Below, piece after piece: positions 33,911 through 42,092 of a stretch of DNA of 64,000 bases. Source of the DNA: Bacterioplanoides sp965200585 (GTDB taxonomy: Bacteria; Pseudomonadota; Gammaproteobacteria; Pseudomonadales; Oceanobacteraceae); NCBI RefSeq assembly GCF_965200585.1, contig NZ_OZ241361.1; one strand, written 5' to 3'. The notes below the pieces were generated by a model, which saw only the letters and a program-made list of their open reading frames with translations, was not told where the DNA came from and did no database searches. The number at the start of each line of letters is the position of its first letter. The stretch's first letter is position 1. The position numbers and the translations under genes are program-made.

Positions 33911-35536
33911 ATGGTTGAGTTTGAGTATAACTTCGGAGCATTTGGCATCCCGTTGTTCCTGATACTGATGCTGGTTGAATACCTGGCCTTAAAAGCCAAA
34001 GGCAAAAGCCTGCACAGCTACAGTGACAGTGTCACCAGCGGCTCGATGGGAGCCTGCTTATTAATCTCAGAAGCCTTATTAAAGGTGTACACCTTTGGGG
34101 TGTTTGTCTGGATCTGGGAAAACTTCCGCGTATATGATTTCAGCAGCACCAGCCTGGTGACCTGGGTGGTGTTCTTCTTTGGCGTGGACTTCTTCTATTA
34201 CTGGTTCCACCGCATTGCTCACGAGCGCAATATTTTATGGGGTGCCCACGAAGGTCATCACCAGGGTGAAGAATATAACTTCACAACGGCCATTCGTCAG
34301 AGTGCTTTCCAATATGGGTTCTCCTGGATTTTCTATCTGCCACTGGCATTGATGGGCTGCCCGCCAGAAGTGTTCCTTGGTCAGTTCCTGATTCTGAAAG
34401 GTTATCAGTTCTGGATTCATACTCAGGGAATCGAGCGTGTGCCTTTTATCGAAGGTATTTTCTCCACCCCATCCAGCCACCGTGTACACCATGCCAAAAA
34501 TCCGATTTATATCGACCGTAACTATGGCGGTACCATGGTGATTTGGGATCGCCTGTTTGGCACTTGGCAACCAGAACTGGTCAGTGAAGCGTGCCATTAT
34601 GGCACCACCAACCCAACTCATACCCTGAGCCCGCTAAAACTGAACCTGCGCCACTGGGCAACCATGTTCAGCGATTCGGTGCATACACAAAAATGGTCGG
34701 ATAAAATTGGCCTGTGGTTTAAACCCACCGGCTGGCGTCCGGCCGACTGTGTGGGTGCCGATCATCACTTACAAAAAGAAGGCACCGCCGACCGGGAAAA
34801 GTACGACCCGTACACTACACTGCCGAAAAAGATTTATGCCGGTATTGCTACGCTATTAACCTTCTCATCCGGCACCATGTTTATCTTCCTGTCACCCCAG
34901 CTGGAATTATGGTTAAAAATTAGCGGGGCGCTGATTCTGGTTAGTGGTGTGATTATTACCAGCAGCTTGCTGGAAAATAAATCGAAGCTCATTCCACTGG
35001 AGATGATTCGCCTGCCAGCCATGCTGTGGTTTATCGCCACCTTATGGTCATACCCGGTAACCACCACGGTGGTGAATACCATCGCCATGAACAAAACAGC
35101 AGAGCAAACACTGGCCTATGCCGGAGACGTCAGCCGCTGGCCTGAATGGCACCCACAATCAGAAAAGGTGATCACTCAACAAACCGGCACTTTAGCGGCG
35201 GGGGATCAGTTTGCTGAACAAGTCGACACCCCAATCGGACAGAACGACTTAAGCTGGACAGTTGAACAATATCAACCCGGAAAGATCTGGCAGGCTAAGG
35301 CTGAAAATCAGACCAACGGCAGCCATATTGTGTTGACTTATCGGGTGACGGAATTAGCCGAAGGCGGCAGCCAGTTCCAGCGCACACTGGATTACACCCT
35401 GCCTAACTTTGCTCTGGTTTCCGCCAATGCGCTGTATTTTGGCGATATTATTAAAGAGAAATCCGCCAGCTCATTGCAGCGCTTACAAGCAGCTATTAAT
35501 CAGCTTGGCTATCAATCGGATCTGGCCGCTGAATAA
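33911..35536 (+). CDS. fatty acid hydroxylase/sterol desaturase family protein fused to a SRPBCC domain
   Basis: Residues 1-250 form a membrane di-iron hydroxylase of the sterol desaturase family: two to four hydrophobic helices and the histidine boxes HRIAHE (100), HEGHHQ (113) and HRVHHAKN (190). This part resembles bacterial relatives of alkylglycerol monooxygenase. Two further membrane segments follow near 309-360. From about residue 390 the sequence (AEQTLAYAGDVSRWPEWHPQ, then VEQYQPGKIWQAKAE and THIVLTYRVTEL-like strands) looks like a SRPBCC lipid-binding fold. The fusion is unusual. AAGAAGGA precedes the ATG. The protein likely oxidises a hydrophobic substrate, which the C-terminal domain might bind. 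Confidence 0.82.
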   Translation: MVEFEYNFGAFGIPLFLILMLVEYLALKAKGKSLHSYSDSVTSGSMGACLLISEALLKVYTFGVFVWIWENFRVYDFSSTSLVTWVVFFFGVDFFYYWFHRIAHERNILWGAHEGHHQGEEYNFTTAIRQSAFQYGFSWIFYLPLALMGCPPEVFLGQFLILKGYQFWIHTQGIERVPFIEGIFSTPSSHRVHHAKNPIYIDRNYGGTMVIWDRLFGTWQPELVSEACHYGTTNPTHTLSPLKLNLRHWATMFSDSVHTQKWSDKIGLWFKPTGWRPADCVGADHHLQKEGTADREKYDPYTTLPKKIYAGIATLLTFSSGTMFIFLSPQLELWLKISGALILVSGVIITSSLLENKSKLIPLEMIRLPAMLWFIATLWSYPVTTTVVNTIAMNKTAEQTLAYAGDVSRWPEWHPQSEKVITQQTGTLAAGDQFAEQVDTPIGQNDLSWTVEQYQPGKIWQAKAENQTNGSHIVLTYRVTELAEGGSQFQRTLDYTLPNFALVSANALYFGDIIKEKSASSLQRLQAAINQLGYQSDLAAE

Positions 35537-35550
35537 TTCAGAAGTGCCTT

Positions 35551-35586
35551 AAATAACAGGCCATACCTCTTTATGGCCTGTTATTT
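35551..35586. terminator. bidirectional terminator between hydroxylase and AraC genes
   Basis: AAATAACAGGCCATA, loop CCTCTT and TATGGCCTGTTATTT form a perfect 15-pair stem followed by T on the plus strand. It overlaps the stop codon of the convergent AraC-type gene. Confidence 0.9.
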
Positions 35587-36603
35587 TTTAGTATGCAGCA
35601 CCCCATCTTTCAGTGCTTTTTTTGGCGTAACACCAAACCAGTTTTTAAAATTACGGTAAAAACCACTTAATTCGCTGTAACCCAATTGCTCGGCAATGTG
35701 TTTAATATCAGTCGACTGATTAATCGCCGCCAGCGCATGTTCTTTTAACACTTCATCTTTCAGTTTTCTGAAACTGGTACCTGCTTGCTCCAGTTGTCTC
35801 TGTAACGTACGGGGATGAACTGACAAAACCCCGGCACAACCCGAAATATCGGATTGAATCATACCCTGATGTGCCACATAACGACGCACCTGTTGAATAA
35901 CCGCCGTGCCCTTGTCCTGGTCGACCAGCAATGAATTGGCATATTCCAGACACATGCGATACAACACCGGATCACGACCAATCGTGGCTTGCTGTAATTC
36001 CGCCTCAGTCAATTGCAGTTCAAAACTGACCTGCTGACCTGCATTCTCGACTTCAATATCTAATAAGCCGGATAAACCCGACGTTGGGGTACCTTGTGGC
36101 ACGGTGAGTTTAGCGACGCAGTGTTTGGCAGGCGACAAGGTTTTGATCATCACAATACTGGCAACGGTGACCGATAATATTTGTTGCAGGGAAGCTGGCA
36201 GAGCGGCCGGGGTTTCTTCATACACACACAGTACCCGGCCATTTTCCTGTCGTTGATAACGAAAAGCACCGTTTTCACTGATCAGCGACTGATAGCGGGC
36301 AATATTATTCAGCGCCGCCATTAAGGTTTCGGAATGCCAGATCAGCGGTGCTAACACGCCCACACTGCGATAATTGGGCGTCAGACCAATGCGTGCACCG
36401 AGCAAAGGGTCATTCGATAAGCGTGCAGCCCGATGCCATAAAATCCGGGCGGATAATAAATCCAGGCGATCATTTTCAGAAAAACTGCCCTGCTTAAACC
36501 CTGGCAAACCGTGGGTGATCTGAAGAACATCCAGCCCTTGTTCGGCAAATTCGTCAACCAATGCGTTAATCCAGCAACTGGCGATACACAGGTACTTCAT
36601 CAT
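35581..36603 (-). CDS. AraC family transcriptional regulator
   Basis: This 340-residue regulator has an N-terminal arabinose-binding-like sensor domain of the PF12625 type (LLSARILWHRAARLSNDPLLG near residue 48, then SVGVLAPLIWHSETLMAALN). The C-terminal double helix-turn-helix is at about 235-335 (LSVHPRTLQRQLEQAGTSF and EQLGYSELSGFYRNFKNWFG). Relatives include regulators of amino-acid, lipid and aromatic catabolism such as OruR and ArgR of pseudomonads. It lies head to tail with the tautomerase and OYE genes further right on the same strand, and tail to tail with the hydroxylase gene. Target genes are not evident. Confidence 0.9.
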   Translation of the reverse strand: MMKYLCIASCWINALVDEFAEQGLDVLQITHGLPGFKQGSFSENDRLDLLSARILWHRAARLSNDPLLGARIGLTPNYRSVGVLAPLIWHSETLMAALNNIARYQSLISENGAFRYQRQENGRVLCVYEETPAALPASLQQILSVTVASIVMIKTLSPAKHCVAKLTVPQGTPTSGLSGLLDIEVENAGQQVSFELQLTEAELQQATIGRDPVLYRMCLEYANSLLVDQDKGTAVIQQVRRYVAHQGMIQSDISGCAGVLSVHPRTLQRQLEQAGTSFRKLKDEVLKEHALAAINQSTDIKHIAEQLGYSELSGFYRNFKNWFGVTPKKALKDGVLHTKK

Positions 36604-36716
36604 CCCTTATCCACATAAGTACGGAGCCTGATCATAACAAACCTGTCAGGTAAGCGTGATGATTCAGAAAAGGGGGAATACCAGATTTAATGGATGAGGA
36701 GAAAAAAGAGAAGACA

Positions 36717-36803
36717 ATAAAAAAGCGTACCGCCAATATTTAGGGAGGTTGTTGCGGTACGCGTAAAAGCATTGCTAATGCCTCTGAGGGCCAGAGGCAT
36801 TAA
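36717..36803 (-). terminator. hairpin pair terminating the OYE-tautomerase operon
   Basis: On the minus strand two stems follow the tautomerase stop. A perfect ten-pair stem AATGCCTCT with AGAGGCATT lies at 36776-36802. GCGTACCGC and GCGGTACGC, at 36725-36762 with a 20-base loop, follow and are trailed by TTTTTT. The second is the likely intrinsic terminator. Confidence 0.75.
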
Positions 36804-36806
36804 CGA

Positions 36807-37193
36807 TCAGTGATTAGCTTGTTGCAGCCACTCACATTGATCTTCTTCACCAGGTTCCGGCAGGATGTTACCACCTTCCATTACCCAGGCAGCTGGCATT
36901 TCATAGATAGACAGCTTCAGCAACTGAGGCGAGGTGTTCAGCAGTTTTACAATCTGACGACACATCTCGTTTTTCAGTTCGTTGTTCATATCCTTGGTAC
37001 GGCCTTTACGAACCGTCGCCAGAATGTGGTAAGCCATGTCGTCTGACATTGGCACACCTTCAGAGTAGACAACGTTTACGAACGTCTCCGGAGCACCCGT
37101 GATGCCACAGTGAATATCCATAATCAGCTTAGCCAGCTCTTGTTTAATCGGAGCAGGAATCGGCGTTTTGGTCGATACAGTATATAACGGCAT
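36807..37193 (-). CDS. tautomerase family protein (cis-CaaD/MIF-like)
   Basis: This 128-residue protein begins MPLYTVSTKTPIPAPIKQ. The proline after the initiator Met is the catalytic base of the tautomerase superfamily, and the length and the GAPETFVNVVYSEGVP segment fit the Tautomerase_3 (cis-3-chloroacrylic acid dehalogenase-like) group. A second half repeats the fold (KGRTKDMNNELKNEMCRQIV). Such enzymes tautomerise or hydrate unsaturated acids. AGGAG precedes the ATG; it follows an unknown gene by 12 bases and is last in a three-gene operon with an OYE-type reductase. Confidence 0.85.
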   Translation of the reverse strand: MPLYTVSTKTPIPAPIKQELAKLIMDIHCGITGAPETFVNVVYSEGVPMSDDMAYHILATVRKGRTKDMNNELKNEMCRQIVKLLNTSPQLLKLSIYEMPAAWVMEGGNILPEPGEEDQCEWLQQANH

Positions 37194-37205
37194 ATCAAAG
37201 TCTCC

Positions 37206-37676
37206 TTACTGGTTCAGGTTCATATTCATGGAGAAGTAACCATGAACAAGTTTTGACTTAAACATTTTAAGAAGCATACGTGCCATCTGAAGTTTCTTAA
37301 TACTTGGATTAATACGCTCCAGCTGCGCAGTTACCATGCCATCCGATACAGACATATCCGGAACGGTCAGGATAATTTCGTTAATGTGGCACTGAGTCAC
37401 ACCCATCCACATTTCGCAGAACTCTGACATAAACGCATGACGCAGTTTATCGTCCGTACCATCATCGACCGGCAGTGTTACGGTGGTACTGGTGGATGCC
37501 TGAGCAGCCAGGAATGCCTGACCACGCGGAATCACAACCCAGATCGGCATAATACGATATTTGTTACCAAAGTGTTTTTTGTACAGGGCCTTTGCATTGG
37601 CTTCCAGCAGCAGCATTTCCTGCTTGCTCAAACCATTTTCCTGCATCATGCCCATCATTCTTATTGTCTTTGCCAT
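37206..37676 (-). CDS. uncharacterised protein, possibly tautomerase-like
   Basis: I do not recognise this 156-residue protein with certainty. It starts MAKTIRMMGMMQENGLSKQE, lacks a signal peptide and is soluble. The middle (TVTLPVDDGTDDKLRHAFM, then SEFCEMWMGVTQCHINEIIL and TVPD) has a strand-helix-strand pattern like a tautomerase-superfamily unit, but there is no proline at position 2. It is rich in Met. A strong AGGAGA site precedes it. It lies between an OYE-type reductase (13 bases) and a tautomerase (12 bases), so a role in the same pathway or as a partner subunit of the tautomerase is likely. Confidence 0.7.
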   Translation of the reverse strand: MAKTIRMMGMMQENGLSKQEMLLLEANAKALYKKHFGNKYRIMPIWVVIPRGQAFLAAQASTSTTVTLPVDDGTDDKLRHAFMSEFCEMWMGVTQCHINEIILTVPDMSVSDGMVTAQLERINPSIKKLQMARMLLKMFKSKLVHGYFSMNMNLNQ

Positions 37677-37689
37677 ATCGTTGCTCTCC

Positions 37690-38919
37690 TTATGCGCGAA
37701 CCTTTTTCACTTTCTGGCCACGACGCCAGAACTGATAGAACACATTGATAACGGACAACAGACCACGGACTTTAGTCGCTGGCTTACGGCCCTGACTGAT
37801 ACGGTGAATCTGGTTGGTGTACCAGCTGATTTCCATAATCGCCATCGCATCCACTTTCTTGATGCCGGTGGTGATTGGCTTAACCGGAGAAACGTTGTTG
37901 CTGGTCGTCAGCAGTTTATTGGCGAAGTCAGGCTCAACCACAAACGGACGCGCCATACCAACCACATCAATGGCACCGGATTCCAGCGCTTCTTCCATCG
38001 AAGACTGAGAACGGAAACCACCAGTTACCATCAGTGGTACCTTAATTTCTTTACGCAGCTTTTCGGCATAATCCAGGAAGTAAGCTTCACGTGCTTTGGT
38101 GCTCGCTTTTTGCTCACCACGACGGTTAACCGGGTTTTCCCAGCTACCACCGGAGATTTCCAGCAGGTCGATGCCCAGGCCATCCAGAACCTTAGCCACT
38201 TCAATGGATTCTTCTTCGGTGAAACCACCTTTCTGGAAGTCAGAAGAGTTCAGCTTAACGGAGATGTTGAACTTCTTACCCAGAGACTTACGAATGCCTT
38301 TATAAATTTCAGTAATAAAGCGCATGCGGTTTTCCAGGCTACCACCCCACTGATCCTGACGCTGGTTGTGTTTTGGCGACAGGAACTGGCTGATCAGGTA
38401 ACCGTGTGCAGCGTGCAGCTGAATACCGGTGAAACCGGCTTTGCCCAGCACTTCAGCGGTTTTGATAAAGCGGGCAATGATGTCCAGAATTTCTTCTTCG
38501 GTCAGCTCACGTGGCGGAATAAACATATCGCTCGCCAGCGGGATAGCCGATGGCGCAACTGGCGCATCGTTCAGGAACTTAGGAGACTGCTTGCCCGGGT
38601 GGTTCAGCTGAGGCCAGATTTCAACGCCCTGAGCGGTTGCCGATTTTGCCCACTGCTCCAGCAGGAACATATCTTTTTCATCTTCGACTGCAACAGCCAG
38701 AGGTTCGTTTGCGTGGCGCTTATCGACCATCACATTACCGGTAACCAGAACGGAACAACCGCCCGCAGCCCAGGTAGCATACAGAGTACGGAATGCGCTG
38801 GTTACCGAACCATCGGCTTCGGCCAGAGCTTCGTTCATCGACGACTTACAAATTCGGTTTTTCAGCACGGTGCCTGAGCGTAGTTTCAGGTCTTGTGCCA
38901 GTGGGGTTTGACTGGTCAT
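37690..38919 (-). CDS. NADH:flavin oxidoreductase, Old Yellow Enzyme family
   Basis: This is a 409-residue FMN-dependent (beta/alpha)8 barrel reductase. Seen: LRSGTVLKNRICKSSMNEAL at the N-terminus, the substrate-binding pair in IQLHAAHGYLISQFLSP near residue 168, and the FMN phosphate site VTGGFRSQSSMEEALESG plus GMARPFVVEPDFANKLL near 305. It lacks the C-terminal iron-sulfur and NAD domains of the larger 2,4-dienoyl-CoA reductases, and instead ends in a basic tail (RRGQKVKKVRA). It is first in the operon with the unknown protein and the tautomerase and divergent from the aldehyde dehydrogenase. Likely reaction: reduction of an activated alkene. Confidence 0.9.
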   Translation of the reverse strand: MTSQTPLAQDLKLRSGTVLKNRICKSSMNEALAEADGSVTSAFRTLYATWAAGGCSVLVTGNVMVDKRHANEPLAVAVEDEKDMFLLEQWAKSATAQGVEIWPQLNHPGKQSPKFLNDAPVAPSAIPLASDMFIPPRELTEEEILDIIARFIKTAEVLGKAGFTGIQLHAAHGYLISQFLSPKHNQRQDQWGGSLENRMRFITEIYKGIRKSLGKKFNISVKLNSSDFQKGGFTEEESIEVAKVLDGLGIDLLEISGGSWENPVNRRGEQKASTKAREAYFLDYAEKLRKEIKVPLMVTGGFRSQSSMEEALESGAIDVVGMARPFVVEPDFANKLLTTSNNVSPVKPITTGIKKVDAMAIMEISWYTNQIHRISQGRKPATKVRGLLSVINVFYQFWRRGQKVKKVRA

Positions 38920-39212
38920 AAGAAGTGTCTCATGTTTGATTTATTCTGTTGTTACAGATTAGCTAAATAGCCGCACCAGCAGAATTGAATTTATTGGAGC
39001 GGTGCACCACAAATTATGGATAGCCTGTCAATCGTAGCACCTCCACCTTCCATCTGTAGTACAGTCACCCTTCATCGCACTGTTTTATGCCTACTTTTTT
39101 GTACCTTCCTTGTCATTCCAAAAGCCAACTACCCCACCCTAATTTCGTCACTTGTCGAAGGACGGGTGTTTAAGTAGGCTGGCTAAAAACAACTAAATTA
39201 AGGGTGATCCCT
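38920..39212. promoter_or_regulatory. divergent promoter region of OYE operon and aldehyde dehydrogenase
   Basis: No gene is seen in these 293 bases. For the plus strand TTGTCG at 39152-39157 and TAGGCT at 39175-39180 are 17 bases apart, a moderate promoter. AGGGTGA precedes the ATG at 39213. No sigma-54 element or long palindrome was found. The shared region would allow joint control of both units. Confidence 0.4.
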
Positions 39213-40673
39213 ATGAACCAGGCAGTATCCACTCCCCTGCACGATGACACCGATGGTCTGGCCTACCTGTTGGCTAACCAGAAAAAAGCTTTCTTAGCCA
39301 ACCCAATGCCTGAAGCAAAGCAACGTATCCGCAACCTGGATAAACTGCACAATGCTCTGCTGGATCACAAAGAACAACTGTTAAAAGCCGTTAGTCAGGA
39401 CTTCAGTAACCGCAGTGAAGCCGAAACTCTGCTGGCTGAATTCTATGCCACCATGGATGGCCTGGCGTACAACCGTAAGCGTCTGAAAAAGTGGATGAAG
39501 CCACAACGCCGCCATGTGCCGTTAACGGTTATGCCAGCATCCGTTAAAGTGGTATACCAGCCACTGGGTGTGGTGGGGATTGTTGTACCCTGGAACTTCC
39601 CGATCTTCCTGGGCTTATCACCATTAATTGGTGCCCTGGCAGCGGGTAACCGCGCCATGATTAAAACCTCTGAATTTGCACCAGCAACCTCTCAGGTTGT
39701 TAAAAGCCTGCTGGCTTCTGCTTTTGATGAGTCCGAAGTGGCCGTGGTTGAAGGCGGTGTAGAAACCAGTATCGCGTTCACCAACCTACCGTTCGATCAT
39801 CTGGTATTTACCGGCGCTACCGAAGTGGGTAAACAGGTGATGGCCGCAGCAGCGAAGAACCTGACACCAGTGACTCTGGAGCTGGGTGGTAAATCACCGG
39901 CGATTATCCATGAAGACTTCCCGATTAAAGAAGCGGCCAGCCGAATTGCGTTTGGTAAAGGCATCAACTGTGGTCAGGTGTGTGTTTCTCCTGACTACAT
40001 CATGGTTCCTAATGGCAAAGTGGATGAGTTTGCCCGCGAAATTGCCGATGTACTGGCGCAGCGTTACCCAACGATCAAAGATAACCAGGATTACACCGCC
40101 ATTATTAATGATCGCCAGCACGTTCGCCTGCAAAGCTACCTGGACGATGCCAAAGCTAAAGGCGCAACACTGCACACCATCAACCCGGCTAACGAATCAC
40201 TGGAAGGCACCCGTAAGATGCCATTCACCGTGGTGACTAATGTGACCGAAGACATGCTGGTTATGCAGGAAGAACTGTTTGGCCCGATCATTCCGGTACT
40301 GTCTTACAACAGCATCGACGAAGCCGTGAACTACGTGAACTCCAAGTCCCGCCCATTGGCTCTGTATTACTTCGACTGGAACACTCAGCGCTCTGACGAC
40401 ATTCTGGGTCGCACCCATTCCGGCGGTGTGTGTCTGAACGACACCATGAGCCACGTAATGGCCGACGATATTCCGTTCGGTGGTATTGGTGCTTCTGGTA
40501 TTGGTCACTACCACGGCCATGAAGGCTTCCTGAACTTCAGTAAAGCCAAAGGTGTGGTACGCAAAGGCAAACTGGATGTGGCTGCTTTTGTTGCGCCACC
40601 ATGGGATAACACCATGTTTAAGATGCTGGGCAAAATGATGGACTTCCGCTTCCGTCGCCGTAGCATTAAATAA
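39213..40673 (+). CDS. coniferyl-aldehyde-dehydrogenase-type aldehyde dehydrogenase
   Basis: This 486-residue NAD(P)-dependent aldehyde dehydrogenase resembles the CalB group. Seen: GVVGIVVPWNFPIFLGLSPL near residue 119, the catalytic Glu in TLELGGKSPAI near 223, the catalytic Cys in CGQVCVSPD near 257, and the hydrophobic C-terminal region typical of long-chain or coniferyl aldehyde enzymes (FGGIGASGIGHYHGHEGFL). The ATG at 39213 is preferred to GTG at 39204 because of AGGGTGA spacing. Substrates in this group range from fatty aldehydes to aromatic aldehydes. It is divergent from the OYE operon and followed by a perfect palindromic terminator. Confidence 0.9.
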   Translation: MNQAVSTPLHDDTDGLAYLLANQKKAFLANPMPEAKQRIRNLDKLHNALLDHKEQLLKAVSQDFSNRSEAETLLAEFYATMDGLAYNRKRLKKWMKPQRRHVPLTVMPASVKVVYQPLGVVGIVVPWNFPIFLGLSPLIGALAAGNRAMIKTSEFAPATSQVVKSLLASAFDESEVAVVEGGVETSIAFTNLPFDHLVFTGATEVGKQVMAAAAKNLTPVTLELGGKSPAIIHEDFPIKEAASRIAFGKGINCGQVCVSPDYIMVPNGKVDEFAREIADVLAQRYPTIKDNQDYTAIINDRQHVRLQSYLDDAKAKGATLHTINPANESLEGTRKMPFTVVTNVTEDMLVMQEELFGPIIPVLSYNSIDEAVNYVNSKSRPLALYYFDWNTQRSDDILGRTHSGGVCLNDTMSHVMADDIPFGGIGASGIGHYHGHEGFLNFSKAKGVVRKGKLDVAAFVAPPWDNTMFKMLGKMMDFRFRRRSIK

Positions 40674-40691
40674 GCGCCTGGCATAGCCAAC

Positions 40692-40743
40692 CAGACAAAA
40701 AAAGGGCCTTTGTTGAATTCAACAAAGGCCCTTTTTTTGTCTG
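40692..40743. terminator. perfect 52-base palindrome serving as bidirectional terminator
   Basis: CAGAC, seven A, GGGCCTTTGTTGAA are followed directly by the exact complement, with GAATTC at the centre and no spacer. The A and T tracts make it work in both directions, for the aldehyde dehydrogenase and the convergent thioredoxin gene. Confidence 0.92.
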
Positions 40744-40748
40744 CTGGT

Positions 40749-41246
40749 TTATTGCTCAGCCAGCAAGGTCTTCGCCATATGCGTCAGCCCGGGTTCTTTA
40801 GGATCGGAGGTCATGGTCACCGCCCGTAAACGCCCCTGGCGATCAATAAAGAAGGTAGTCGGAGTGCCGCGTACCTGATACATGGCCGCAACCCGTCCAC
40901 CCTTCACCAGAGTCATAAAGTCGGAACCGCGACGCTTCAGAACTTCCTGCGGCTGAGCATCCTCATCTTCATTAAAGCTGACTCCCAGCACCTCCAGACC
41001 CTGATCACCATATTGATCAACCAAGGCATCGAGGCCGGGCTGCAGCCGCTTACAGTACGGACACCAGGTGGCCCAGAAATGCAGCACCACTACCTTGCCA
41101 CGATAATCACTCAGGGAAACCGCTTCTCCGGCAGCATTATTAAGGGTGAAGTCCGGGGCTAACTGCGGCTCGGCACGACTCAACAGTGCCAGCCCGGCCA
41201 ACAGGAAAAACAACACGGCACGACCCGCTGACAACATTGGTTTCAT
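40749..41246 (-). CDS. TlpA-like periplasmic thiol-disulfide oxidoreductase
   Basis: This 165-residue thioredoxin-fold protein has an N-terminal signal or anchor (AVLFFLLAGLALLSRA, residues 11-25), then PQLAPDFTLNNAAGEAVSLSDYRGK and the active site FWATWCPYCKRL with Cys62 and Cys65. The cis-proline block is in QVRGTPTTFFIDRQG near 125. TlpA/ResA proteins reduce disulfides in the periplasm, for example during cytochrome c maturation. The ATG at 41246 has GGAG eight bases upstream and opens the signal peptide; upstream frame is likely untranslated. No cytochrome gene is next to it. Confidence 0.88.
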   Translation of the reverse strand: MKPMLSAGRAVLFFLLAGLALLSRAEPQLAPDFTLNNAAGEAVSLSDYRGKVVVLHFWATWCPYCKRLQPGLDALVDQYGDQGLEVLGVSFNEDEDAQPQEVLKRRGSDFMTLVKGGRVAAMYQVRGTPTTFFIDRQGRLRAVTMTSDPKEPGLTHMAKTLLAEQ

Positions 41247-41375
41247 TATTGTGCTCCACAAAATAGTTTTCACTGAGACTGAAGCCACCCTCAGAAGTTC
41301 CGTTCGATGCATGACTCCACTATCATGGCAAGCAATTATGTCCCATTAGCCATACATTTATTATGGATATGTAAG

Positions 41376-42074
41376 ATGGAAAACTATCAGGAAATTTATC
41401 AGCGTGCCGCCCAGCGTAAAGGCGGCGAAGCCGTGGTCGAAAGCCTGTTATCTCAACCCGCCACTCCCGCGCAGCTGAAAAAACTCAGCGGTGATGACTG
41501 GCTGGAAGAATTTACCCGGAAAATCTTTCAGAGTGGTTTTTACTGGCAGGTAATCAATAACAAATGGCCGGGATTCCGCGAGGTGTTCTGGGACTTTAAT
41601 ATCGACAAACTGCTGCGCATGCCGCCAGAAATGCTGGAAGAAAAGTCCTCAGACGAACGTATTGTGCGTAACTACACCAAGGTCAAAACAGTACCTGTTA
41701 ACGCGGCAATGATTTATTACCACCAACAGGATCACGGTGAATCCTTCAGCCAGTTTGTGGCAGACTTTCCCAGCGAGCGCATCATTGAATTGTGGGCTCA
41801 TCTGAAAAAACACGGTGCACGTTTGGGTGGTAATACCGGCGTTTATGCATTACGGGCACAGGGTAAAGATACCTTTGTTTTATCACGCGATGTCGAAGCC
41901 CATCTGCGCGCCAATCAGGTTATTGATGGCGGCTTACAAACCAAAAAATCACTGACCGCCGCCCAACATTATTTTAATGAGCTGCAACAACAAAGTGGTC
42001 GTTCGCTACAGGAACTTAGCTATCTGATTGCACTAAGCGTGGGTGATAATTATGTTGGGCTAGCGCAGAGCTAG
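41376..42074 (+). CDS. DNA-3-methyladenine glycosylase I family protein
   Basis: This 232-residue protein resembles the Tag-type adenine glycosylase family (HhH-GPD fold). Seen: WLEEFTRKIFQSGFYWQVIN near residue 47, matching the family block that in Tag reads like LEGFQAGLSW; FREVFWDFNIDKLLRM near 68; and DERIVRNYTKVKTVPVNAAM near 93. The canonical N-terminal zinc Cys of Tag is absent, so this is a divergent branch and may have other base specificity. I chose the ATG at 41376 because the family similarity starts there. nth, another base-excision glycosylase, follows after a repeat. Confidence 0.75.
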   Translation: MENYQEIYQRAAQRKGGEAVVESLLSQPATPAQLKKLSGDDWLEEFTRKIFQSGFYWQVINNKWPGFREVFWDFNIDKLLRMPPEMLEEKSSDERIVRNYTKVKTVPVNAAMIYYHQQDHGESFSQFVADFPSERIIELWAHLKKHGARLGGNTGVYALRAQGKDTFVLSRDVEAHLRANQVIDGGLQTKKSLTAAQHYFNELQQQSGRSLQELSYLIALSVGDNYVGLAQS

Positions 42075-42092
42075 AGCTAGAACCAGCACTCT

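Noticed and set aside
37561..38877. Long plus-strand ORF of 438 codons
   Set aside because: It is antisense to the OYE reductase and the unknown gene, whose frames match a known family and have ribosome binding sites. Its protein has biased composition (many His, Asn, Phe) and no recognisable domain.
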